Positions 25,470-31,089 of a stretch of 31,089 nt of DNA are shown here, in pieces. The DNA comes from CANMXU01 sp052030545 (GTDB taxonomy: Bacteria; Pseudomonadota; Gammaproteobacteria; Enterobacterales; Alteromonadaceae): positions 1 to 31,089 of the forward strand of contig NZ_JBPDIH010000017.1 in NCBI RefSeq assembly GCF_052030545.1, read 5' to 3'. The first letter of the stretch is position 1. Every line of letters begins with the position of its first letter. Below the pieces are notes generated by a model, which saw only the letters and a program-made list of their open reading frames with translations, did not search any database and was not told the DNA's origin. Made by a program: the position numbers and the translations under genes.

Positions 25470-27164
25470 TTAAAATTCAGGTTTAACTTCAAAAGAAAGT
25501 CGTTGCTGGTTTATGGGGTGGTCAAATTCAATCGACATCGCATGAAGATGTAAACGCTTTTCTTTGCTGCCATAAAGCGTGTCTCCAACTATTGGGTGAT
25601 TTAAACCGTCAGCATGGGCACAATGCACCCTTAGCTGATGAGTACGCCCCGTTTTTGGATAAAGCAGTACCTTGGTGAATTGCCCATCGTCATTTTCAAT
25701 ACGCTCGATAACTTGCCATTTAGACTGTGCTGGCTTGCCGAATTCGTGACATACCAACTGGCGAGGCAGATCGTCGTAATCACCACGAAGCGGTAAATCA
25801 ATATCGCCTTTTTCTTCACTTAACTGCCCAACCAATAAGGCGACATAACATTTGTTAACACTGCGCTTAACAAATTGCTGCTGCAAATTTTTGTGGGCAG
25901 GTTTATTAAGTGCCACTACCATCAAACCTGAGGTTGCCATGTCGAGCCGATGCACGATAACTGAACCATTATAATGCGGGAATCTTGCCTTAATGCGCTC
26001 TTGTACCGAGTCTTTAATGCTTTTTCCTGGTACCGACAATAAACCCGCGGGTTTATTAACAACAACAAAAGCGTCATCTTGATAAATAATATCTAGCGAC
26101 TTACTTTCCGCAGGGTTATTTAATAACGGATTTTCATCAACCGCCATACCATCAAGCATATGCGCTAAGATTGGCTGGCACTTGCCTTGACAGGATGGGT
26201 AGAAATTAAGATGCTGCCTAATTTCTGATTTAGGCGAAATTCCCCACCAAAACTCTGCCATAGCTAACGGCTGTAATTGATGCATAAAAGCATATTGTAA
26301 TAACTTAGGTGCTGCACACTCTCCTGCTCCCGCAGGCGGCACAATTCTCGCTGTGTTTTTGAAAATTTCCACCAAATCTTTTTGTTCGCCGCGAGCGTTT
26401 AAAAACTGATACTGGGCAAACAATTTTTTCTGCAGTCGTTTAGATAATTTTTTACGGGTCTTTTTCAGTGCTTCAATTTCATCTTGCAGAGTTTCAAGTT
26501 GCTCACTTATTTCTGCGATGCGCTGCTGCCAATAGTCTTTAATAGCCAACATTTGATTTTTTTGAGCAACGCTCTCTTTACCTAATTTGGCAAGTAGTTG
26601 CTGATACGCTTGCTCGTTAAGCTTTGCTAGCGCATCCGAGCGCTGCTGTTTTCTGTCTTTTCGACCGTTTATAACTTCAGCTTGATGGTCCTTGATTTTT
26701 TGCTCGGCATTTTCCTGTTCATTCGCTAACAAAGTCGTTAATGTAACCAGTTTGGGATTTTGCTCTAGTACAGATAATTCGTCGTTTATTGCATTAATAA
26801 TGCGTTGCTCTTCAAGAAAGAAACTCTCTTTGGTCAACATATCAAAAACGGGTGGCACAAATCCTGGCAACAAATTCTGCTGCGCAAGCTTACCTGAAAA
26901 TGCCGATAAAAAACCTATTTCACCTTGCTGATCCTTTACCAATAAAACACCAAACATTTTGCCACTGGCATCAGAGGTATTCTCTTGCAAACCAAAATTG
27001 TGCTGCCAGTTTGTTTGATTCAACAAGTGGTTTTGTAATTGCTCAGCCGCAAGTTTACACAGTGGATGTGGCTGATAATAAAATGGAAAGGTAAATCGCT
27101 CAGGTAACGGATAGTCTCCGATATTGGTATTAAATGGCGTAAATAAAGCTGTTTGGGATGTCAT
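25470..27164 (-). CDS. RluA-family pseudouridine synthase with long N-terminal extension
   Basis: The enzyme converts a uridine in rRNA or tRNA to pseudouridine. The catalytic domain occupies about residues 355-564, with the motif HRLDMATSG (405-413), catalytic Asp408, an upstream VVNKPAGLLSVPG strand, and the family's KTGRTHQLRVH segment. This is twice the size of a minimal RluA. The N-terminal ~350 residues include a charged helical stretch at about 115-255, likely a coiled coil. After it comes a cysteine-bearing segment (Cys283, Cys325, Cys329) with aromatic FWWG. No S4 domain is evident. Proteins of this extended form occur in marine gammaproteobacteria. The RNA target is not predictable from sequence. 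Confidence 0.92.
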   Translation of the reverse strand: MTSQTALFTPFNTNIGDYPLPERFTFPFYYQPHPLCKLAAEQLQNHLLNQTNWQHNFGLQENTSDASGKMFGVLLVKDQQGEIGFLSAFSGKLAQQNLLPGFVPPVFDMLTKESFFLEEQRIINAINDELSVLEQNPKLVTLTTLLANEQENAEQKIKDHQAEVINGRKDRKQQRSDALAKLNEQAYQQLLAKLGKESVAQKNQMLAIKDYWQQRIAEISEQLETLQDEIEALKKTRKKLSKRLQKKLFAQYQFLNARGEQKDLVEIFKNTARIVPPAGAGECAAPKLLQYAFMHQLQPLAMAEFWWGISPKSEIRQHLNFYPSCQGKCQPILAHMLDGMAVDENPLLNNPAESKSLDIIYQDDAFVVVNKPAGLLSVPGKSIKDSVQERIKARFPHYNGSVIVHRLDMATSGLMVVALNKPAHKNLQQQFVKRSVNKCYVALLVGQLSEEKGDIDLPLRGDYDDLPRQLVCHEFGKPAQSKWQVIERIENDDGQFTKVLLYPKTGRTHQLRVHCAHADGLNHPIVGDTLYGSKEKRLHLHAMSIEFDHPINQQRLSFEVKPEF

Positions 27165-27293
27165 ATAGCGAATTACTTGGCAATAAAGCTAACCAATGTG
27201 GTTAAGCTTAAATAAAGCGCGTATTTTACCTCGTATGAACGTGTTTATCACGGCTTAACAAAGATAATTAACACTTAAGATCACCACAACCAA

Positions 27294-27322
27294 AAAAGTC
27301 CCACGTAATTTGTGGGACTTTT
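27294..27322 (-). terminator. Terminator after the DUF2059-like gene
   Basis: AAAAGTCCCAC / GTGGGACTTTT forms a perfect 11-bp stem with a 7-nt loop and ends in a T-run on the minus strand. It lies 31 nt after the stop codon. Confidence 0.88.
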
Positions 27323-27353
27323 CAATTCAATCAACATTAATTAGCTCAACAAA

Positions 27354-28184
27354 CTAACTTTGCGTTTGTTCTTTTTCAATGGCTTTAACCAGTGAAACGC
27401 CCCATTCGTTTAGTCCTTCACCAACAGCACCCATCAAAATATCTAAGTATTTTTTACCAACATCTTGCGTAAAAAACTCAGCATATTGATTGATATCTTC
27501 GTTACTCATATCGCGATAAATATAATAAGAAGTTAAGGTCATTTGTTGCTCAAGCGCCGGTTTCATCATCGAGGCCATTTGATCAACTTGCGCATCTAAT
27601 TGTGCAGCAATTTCAGCATTTTCTGGCTTTGAGGCTTTTAATGCATCAAACATATTCGTCACCATCGCCATAACTACTTTCATACTTTGGTCAACAATTG
27701 CCGAAGACTGGACATAATTGATGATAGTTTGTGTGCGCTCTGGTGACGGAGGGTTAGCTTGTAATTGCCCCATAAAACCCATTAGGTTTTGTTGAAATTG
27801 AGGGTCTGAAGCTTGCAATTCAGCCGAGATCATTCGTTTTGCTAGATCGCTATCTAACCACGTTAAAATAGGTGCAATATCTGCTTCACTGGCATTTTTC
27901 TTAACGTAACCAACCATATTTTGCAACATTACATCGGTATTTAACGATGACAAAAACGTTTCCATAAATTTTTGGTGTTCCGCAGGATTTTTGGCCGTTA
28001 ACGCTATTTGCTGACCCATAGCCTGCATTTGCATCGGTAAGCCTTCGATGGTTTTGGTCGCGCCTGACTTATCCAATAATTGGTAAACTTGCGCGTCGCT
28101 CACTTGCGCAGCGGCGATTGATGAAAAGCTGAGTACTGACAGTAAAACAAAAAGTCGACTTATATAAGATGTGATGGTTTTCAT
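27354..28184 (-). CDS. Secreted DUF2059-like protein
   Basis: A 276-aa exported protein with a clear signal peptide (about 1-26, ending AAA before QVSDAQ). The mature part is all-helical, rich in Met and Gln, with no membrane segment. Near the C-terminus, YRDMSNEDINQYAEFF and the following GKKYL resemble the DUF2059 pattern, in which a helix with an aromatic pair precedes a Gly-Lys turn. The assignment is by pattern only and moderately secure. It has its own terminator and appears monocistronic. A short inverted repeat (GTAAC-CTAC-GTTAC, 28251-28264) lies upstream and may belong to its control region. Function unknown. Confidence 0.75.
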   Translation of the reverse strand: MKTITSYISRLFVLLSVLSFSSIAAAQVSDAQVYQLLDKSGATKTIEGLPMQMQAMGQQIALTAKNPAEHQKFMETFLSSLNTDVMLQNMVGYVKKNASEADIAPILTWLDSDLAKRMISAELQASDPQFQQNLMGFMGQLQANPPSPERTQTIINYVQSSAIVDQSMKVVMAMVTNMFDALKASKPENAEIAAQLDAQVDQMASMMKPALEQQMTLTSYYIYRDMSNEDINQYAEFFTQDVGKKYLDILMGAVGEGLNEWGVSLVKAIEKEQTQS

Positions 28185-28343
28185 ACTATTCCCTAACGAG
28201 TTAATACATTAATTTATTATTAGTGGCAGGAAATTGATTAAAGATGAGGCGTAACCTACGTTACATACATGTTTAGCTATCCCTGCTTTGATCTCAGCAT
28301 ACTATGCTTGTCATTCAAAAGTCTATAGTCACTGAGGATTTGA

Positions 28344-28386
28344 AGTACAAGTGAGTAAGAAGGAATCTCGCTTATTCACTTGTACT
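28344..28386 (-). terminator. Long hairpin after mscS
   Basis: A 16-bp stem (AGTACAAGTGAGTAAG / CTTATTCACTTGTACT) with one G-T pair and an 11-nt loop starts 11 nt after the mscS stop. No T-run follows on the minus strand, so it may be an mRNA-stabilising structure rather than an intrinsic terminator. Confidence 0.5.
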
Positions 28387-28397
28387 GTTCAGTGTCG

Positions 28398-29234
28398 TTA
28401 ATCCTTTAAATCTTGAATAACATGCACATCGCGTTGCGGGAACGGAATGGTGATGTTTTCTTTATCAAAAGCAATTTTCACCGCTTCCATTGTGCCAAAG
28501 TATACTGGCCAGTAGTTTTCAGAGTTAGTCCAAGGACGAACGGTAAAGTTTACTGAGCTCGCGCCGTGTTCAGAGACAAAAATGTCTGGCTTAGGATCTT
28601 GTAATACTAACTCGTTAGCCGCTAATACTTTCTCTAATACATCTTTTGTTTTTTGAATGTCATCGCCGTAGCTAATGCCAAAGGTCATATCCACTCGGCG
28701 GGTAGACTCAACAAACAGGTTCTTCACACAACCATTAGAAAGCAAACCGTTGGGCATGATCACGCGTTGGTTATCAAGCGTACGAATAATCGTATTGAAA
28801 ATTTGGATTTCAACAACAGTGCCAACATAACCTTGCGCTTCTATCACGTCACCCGCTTTAAACGGCTTGAATAATAGAATTAAAATACCACCAGCAAAGT
28901 TTGCTAGACTGCCCTGCAACGCTAAACCTACGGCTAAGCCTGCAGCACCTAATATTGCAATCAATGATGCGGTTTCAACACCGACCATAGAGGCAAAGAT
29001 AATAATTTGTATCGCTTTTAAAATTACTTTAAAGATACTTAATAAGAATTGGTGTAGTGTAATTTCTACACCACGTTTTTCCATGGCAAGTGCTGCCACA
29101 CTCATAATACGATTAATAATCCATTGCGCGATAAAGAAAACAATTAAAGCCAACAATAGCTTAGTACCAAACTGAATGCTCATTTCAGCAATCATGCTCA
29201 AATAGCCTTCTATTCTTTCAACACTCACTTCCAT
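28398..29234 (-). CDS. mscS: Small-conductance mechanosensitive channel MscS
   Basis: MscS opens under membrane tension and releases solutes on hypo-osmotic shock. The 278-aa product is close to E. coli MscS (286). Three membrane helices lie at about 18-45, 62-82 and 89-125. The pore-lining TM3 has the Gly/Ala pattern GAAGLAVGLALQGSLANFAGG, and after it come FKPFKAGDVIEAQGYVGTV (beta domain) and RTLDNQRVIMPNG. The cytoplasmic alpha/beta cage ends with IPFPQRDVHV, a family hallmark. AGAGG lies 9 nt before the ATG. The gene occupies the place downstream of nusG where rplK is usually found. Confidence 0.96.
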   Translation of the reverse strand: MEVSVERIEGYLSMIAEMSIQFGTKLLLALIVFFIAQWIINRIMSVAALAMEKRGVEITLHQFLLSIFKVILKAIQIIIFASMVGVETASLIAILGAAGLAVGLALQGSLANFAGGILILLFKPFKAGDVIEAQGYVGTVVEIQIFNTIIRTLDNQRVIMPNGLLSNGCVKNLFVESTRRVDMTFGISYGDDIQKTKDVLEKVLAANELVLQDPKPDIFVSEHGASSVNFTVRPWTNSENYWPVYFGTMEAVKIAFDKENITIPFPQRDVHVIQDLKD

Positions 29235-29346
29235 TATTCAAACCTCTAGGTTAACAGTTCATTTACAATTGTAGCTGTAATTGCTGAAAATCAAAGCTTT
29301 ATCTAATGAAGATTTAGTGAAAATGGGTTATTAAATTGCAGACATA

Positions 29347-29376
29347 AAAAAACCAGCAACAAGGTGCTGGTTTTTT
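29347..29376 (-). terminator. Strong terminator after nusG
   Basis: AAAAAACCAGCA / TGCTGGTTTTTT forms a perfect 12-bp stem with a 6-nt loop, giving a six-T run on the minus strand. It begins 21 nt after the nusG stop and closes the secE-nusG transcription unit. Confidence 0.92.
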
Positions 29377-29397
29377 GACTCGAAAATAGAAGAAGGT

Positions 29398-29982
29398 TTA
29401 GCCTTTTTCTACCTGAGCAAATTCTAAATCAACTGGCGTTGAGCGACCAAAGATTAGTACAGAAACCTTAATACGGTTCTTCTCATAATCTAACTCTTCA
29501 ACAACACCGTTAAAGTCAGCAAATGGGCCATCAATAACGCGTACCACTTCGCCTGGTTCAAATAGTGTTTTAGGCTTCGGCTTATCAGTTTCTTCTAAGC
29601 GTTGTAAAATTCGGTCTGCTTCGCGTTGACTAATTGGCGCAGGACGGTCACTTGTTCCACCAATAAAGCCAAGTACACGTGGCACGCTTTTCACTAAATG
29701 CCAAGACTCTTCGTCCATGTCAATTTGCACTAACACATAACCTGGGAAGAACTTACGTGAACTTTTACGCTTTTGACCAGCGCGCATTTCAATCACTTCT
29801 TCAGTTGGTACTAATACCTGACCGAATTTTTCTTGAAGATTATTGATCTCGATGTGCTCAATTAATGTTTTTTGAACGCGGCCTTCATAACCAGAGAATG
29901 CTTGAACTACATACCATCTTAGTTTTGGGTTTTCATTAACAAAACCAGTCGAGCTTCTTTCTTCGTTGTGTTCTTCAGTCAT
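29398..29982 (-). CDS. nusG: Transcription termination/antitermination factor NusG
   Basis: NusG binds RNA polymerase, suppresses pausing and links it to Rho or the ribosome. The 194-aa product has the NGN domain (about 20-125) with KLRWYVVQAFSGYE, RKFFPGYVLVQ and PRVLGFIGG. The C-terminal KOW domain (about 140-192) has GEVVRVIDGPFADFNGVVEE. The start ATG 29982 has AGGTG upstream and lies 2 nt after the secE stop; longer in-frame starts would run into secE. The N-terminal tail before the NGN domain is about 13 residues longer than in E. coli. Its usual downstream partner rplK is absent. Confidence 0.97.
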   Translation of the reverse strand: MTEEHNEERSSTGFVNENPKLRWYVVQAFSGYEGRVQKTLIEHIEINNLQEKFGQVLVPTEEVIEMRAGQKRKSSRKFFPGYVLVQIDMDEESWHLVKSVPRVLGFIGGTSDRPAPISQREADRILQRLEETDKPKPKTLFEPGEVVRVIDGPFADFNGVVEELDYEKNRIKVSVLIFGRSTPVDLEFAQVEKG

Positions 29983-29984
29983 AA

Positions 29985-30371
29985 CTACACCTGTAAGCCA
30001 GTAACAAAACCGACAATCCAAAATAAGAAAGAATCTAAGCCCCATAATAGTAAAGACATGACTAAAGTTGCAGCTAGTACGATAAACGTAGTTTGCACAG
30101 CTTCTTGGCGTGTTGGCCAAACCACTTTTCTTACTTCAGTTTTTGATTCTTTGGCGAATGCTACAGCAGTACGACCTTTTTCGGTTTGCATCGCAATAAA
30201 GCCAGCAAAAACGATAGCTGTTACTACAGCTAAGGCACGAATAAACACAGACTCGTCTGCGAAATAATTGTTACCTAAAACGGCACCAGCAAGAATAATG
30301 AAGATTAAACCCCATTTAATAAAATCAAGAGAACCGCTAGGCTGGTCTTCTGTATTTGCATTCATTGTCAT
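29985..30371 (-). CDS. secE: Preprotein translocase subunit SecE
   Basis: SecE is the essential small subunit that clamps SecY in the SecYEG channel. The 128-aa product matches the three-helix gammaproteobacterial form (E. coli 127). Membrane segments lie at about 18-35, 39-60 and 95-125. The conserved amphipathic helix and hinge EVRKVVWPTRQEAVQT is intact. A second in-frame ATG at 30365 has more usual spacing from the upstream AGG, so the true start may be two codons later. It forms a two-gene unit with nusG downstream of tRNA-Trp. Confidence 0.96.
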   Translation of the reverse strand: MTMNANTEDQPSGSLDFIKWGLIFIILAGAVLGNNYFADESVFIRALAVVTAIVFAGFIAMQTEKGRTAVAFAKESKTEVRKVVWPTRQEAVQTTFIVLAATLVMSLLLWGLDSFLFWIVGFVTGLQV

Positions 30372-30406
30372 AAACCTATATCTACTCGTCTAAACTAAGA
30401 CAAAAC

Positions 30407-30426
30407 AACCCCGAATGTTCGAGGTT
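30407..30426 (-). terminator. Weak hairpin between tRNA-Trp and secE
   Basis: An imperfect stem (AACCCCGA / TCGAGGTT, one mismatch) is followed on the minus strand by GTTTTG. It could act as a partial terminator or a processing stem after the tRNA. Confidence 0.35.
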
Positions 30427-30463
30427 TAACTTCAAAGCATCGTCAATAATGCTTTCTAAAATA

Positions 30464-30540
30464 TGGCAGGGGTAGAGAGATTCGAACTCCCAACCGTCGG
30501 TTTTGGAGACCGCTGTTCTACCAATTGGAACTATACCCCT
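30464..30540 (-). tRNA. tRNA-Trp (CCA anticodon)
   Basis: A 77-nt tRNA with encoded CCA end. The acceptor stem AGGGGTA / TACCCCT pairs perfectly, the discriminator is G, the D-stem is GTTC / GAAC, and the anticodon loop is CTCCAAA with anticodon CCA. The T-arm GGGAG-TTCGAAT-CTCTC is standard. The first base pair of the anticodon stem is a G-A mismatch, and the D-loop is one base longer than in E. coli tRNA-Trp. The place between tuf and secE is common in gammaproteobacteria. Confidence 0.97.
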
Positions 30541-30613
30541 TCAAATTATACTTACACTTACCGAGTGATTCTTAGTTTGTTGGAAGTAAGAGAGACTCTA
30601 GAAGTGAGGCGCT

Positions 30614-30641
30614 ATTATACTCAGCCAGTCACTATACTCAA
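30614..30641 (-). promoter_or_regulatory. Promoter for tRNA-Trp (and probably secE-nusG)
   Basis: On the minus strand TTGAGT (30641-30636) and a perfect TATAAT (30619-30614) are spaced 16 bp apart. A GC-rich stretch (AGCGCC) follows the -10, as in stringently controlled stable-RNA promoters. The start would be near 30607, giving a leader of about 67 nt before the tRNA. Confidence 0.65.
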
Positions 30642-30792
30642 GCAATATTTTCGCCTAGCGCGGTGATAACCTCAAAAAAGCGCATAAAAACAACTGCTAT
30701 AAAATTTGGTTGTAACGATAATTTTTGTACGTGAACCATTTTGTAACTTTGAGCTGCTCTAGTCGTTCGATTCATCATCAACTTACCGGTAC

Positions 30793-30907
30793 AAATTTCA
30801 GGCACAAAAAAAGCCGCTTGCGCGACCTTTTTAAGAATTAGATGTTAATCTAAATCAGGAATGAGTCCATGCTTTCTTGTAGGTATAGCGAAACAACACC
30901 AGCACCA
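30793..30907 (-). pseudogene. Decayed second copy of the tuf 3' end with terminator
   Basis: This stretch aligns with 30925-31028 at a fixed offset of 132 bp from 30793 to 30871, with only a few base changes. It covers the tuf terminator, the trailer and the last codons. The stop codon position has changed from TAA to TCA. Further in, a short unrelated insert splits the Ser-Lys-Ile-Met-Asp end before homology resumes in the GGTGCTGGTGTTGT codons (30894-30907). Beyond that no tuf sequence is left. It is best explained as the remnant of a duplicated or recombined tuf gene. The hairpin at 30809-30830 keeps its stem with wobble pairs and may still terminate. Confidence 0.8.
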
Positions 30908-30940
30908 TGCCAAAATCTAAACTCAAATTACAGGCACAAA

Positions 30941-30962
30941 AAAGGCCGCTTGCGCGACCTTT
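30941..30962 (-). terminator. tuf terminator
   Basis: On the minus strand AAAGGTCGC / GCGGCCTTT (one G-T pair) with a 4-nt loop is followed by a T-run. It lies 31 nt after the tuf stop. Confidence 0.88.
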
Positions 30963-30993
30963 TTAAGGATTAGATGTTAATCTAAATCAGGAA

Positions 30994-31089
30994 TTAGTCC
31001 ATGATTTTAGATACAACACCAGCACCTACAGTACGGCCACCTTCACGGATAGCGAAGCGTAAACCTTCGTCCATCGCTACTGGGTTGAT
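30994..31089 (-). CDS. tuf: Elongation factor Tu, C-terminal end (partial)
   Basis: Only the last 31 codons and the stop lie in the window; the gene continues past the right edge. The visible residues run from INPVAMDEG through RFAIREGGRTVGAGVV to the end KIMD, the standard EF-Tu C-terminus of domain III. EF-Tu carries aminoacyl-tRNA to the ribosome. Position upstream of tRNA-Trp-secE-nusG points to the tufB locus. A damaged copy of this same end lies just downstream. Confidence 0.96.
   Translation of the reverse strand: MNPVAMDEGLRFAIREGGRTVGAGVVSKIMD

Larger units (their letters stand above)
30541..30993. other. Intergenic region between tRNA-Trp and tuf
   Basis: No gene is supported here. 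From the tuf side it holds the tuf terminator, a decayed second copy of the tuf 3' end with its own terminator, about 150 nt of AT-rich DNA without recognisable features, and a promoter for tRNA-Trp. These are listed separately. Confidence 0.8.

Noticed and set aside
28251..28264. GTAAC-CTAC-GTTAC inverted repeat upstream of the DUF2059-like gene
   Set aside because: The arms are only 5 bp and no promoter elements could be placed around it, so it is mentioned only in the gene entry.
28867..29175. Open frame of about 100 codons antisense to mscS
   Set aside because: It is the complement of conserved MscS membrane helices and has no independent signals.
29983..30120. N-terminal extension of nusG by 46 codons
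   Set aside because: The extra codons lie inside secE in another frame; ATG 29982 has a proper ribosome-binding site and gives the family's N-terminus.
29968..30267. Open frame of 99 codons antisense to secE
   Set aside because: It mirrors the SecE coding sequence; synteny and motifs fix the minus strand as the coding one.
30545..30550. Perfect TATAAT (minus strand) just before tRNA-Trp
   Set aside because: It would start transcription inside or at the first bases of the tRNA and has no good -35; the promoter at 30614-30641 is better.
30463..30666. Short plus-strand open frame beginning MAGVERFELP
   Set aside because: It is the reverse complement of tRNA-Trp, a well-known source of false proteins.

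Overview
The window looks like a chromosome segment of an AT-rich marine gammaproteobacterium. The most likely group is Alteromonadales, in or near Colwelliaceae (Colwellia or Thalassotalea type). This rests on the block trmA / fabR / sthA, the tuf - tRNA-Trp - secE - nusG order, the tyrS <> mepM-anmK arrangement and the overall protein character. The species cannot be fixed from the sequence alone. No insertion sequence, prophage, CRISPR array or rRNA gene was seen.

Layout. (1) 1-840: a long leader, then a small membrane-anchored RRM RNA-binding protein and a strong terminator. (2) 957-6166: trmA (+) converges on fabR (-). Divergent from fabR is a front-end-type acyl desaturase (+), whose consensus promoter abuts a palindrome that fits a FabR operator. 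Then come sthA (TTG start) and a secreted histidine phosphatase. Enterobacteria have sthA-fabR-yijD-trmA here, so the desaturase sits inside a conserved lipid/redox neighbourhood. (3) 6338-6904: a DUF4136-type lipoprotein. (4) 7190-12901: a three-gene, overlapping RND efflux operon (lipoprotein adaptor, HAE1-type pump, outer-membrane factor), closed by a bidirectional terminator.

(5) 13022-20853, minus strand: a complete nosRZDFYL cluster for nitrous-oxide respiration. NosR feeds electrons, and NosZ is the clade I, Tat-exported reductase with a CuA motif. NosD, NosF, NosY and NosL handle metallocentre maturation. Upstream of nosR lie an FNR/DNR-like box, a well-placed -10 and a perfect 17-bp inverted repeat at the predicted start of transcription. 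No nitrate, nitrite or nitric-oxide reductase genes and no nosX/apbE are in the window.

(6) 21124-24996: tyrS (-) divergent from mepM-anmK (+), which are coupled by a TAATG overlap. (7) 25154-29234: an unrecognised 63-aa protein with a near-perfect ribosome-binding site, an RluA-family pseudouridine synthase with a long coiled-coil N-terminus, a secreted DUF2059-like protein and an MscS channel. (8) 29398-31089, minus strand: tuf (3' end only), tRNA-Trp, secE and nusG. Two points stand out here. nusG ends at a strong terminator and is not followed by rplK, and the 3' end of tuf, including its terminator, is present a second time as a decayed copy.

Most of the window is ordinary core genome. 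The most unusual signals are the decayed tuf tail, the dual control region of nosR, the promoter/operator of the desaturase and the split of the secE-nusG transcription unit. I found no clear evidence for a wholly new multi-gene system.
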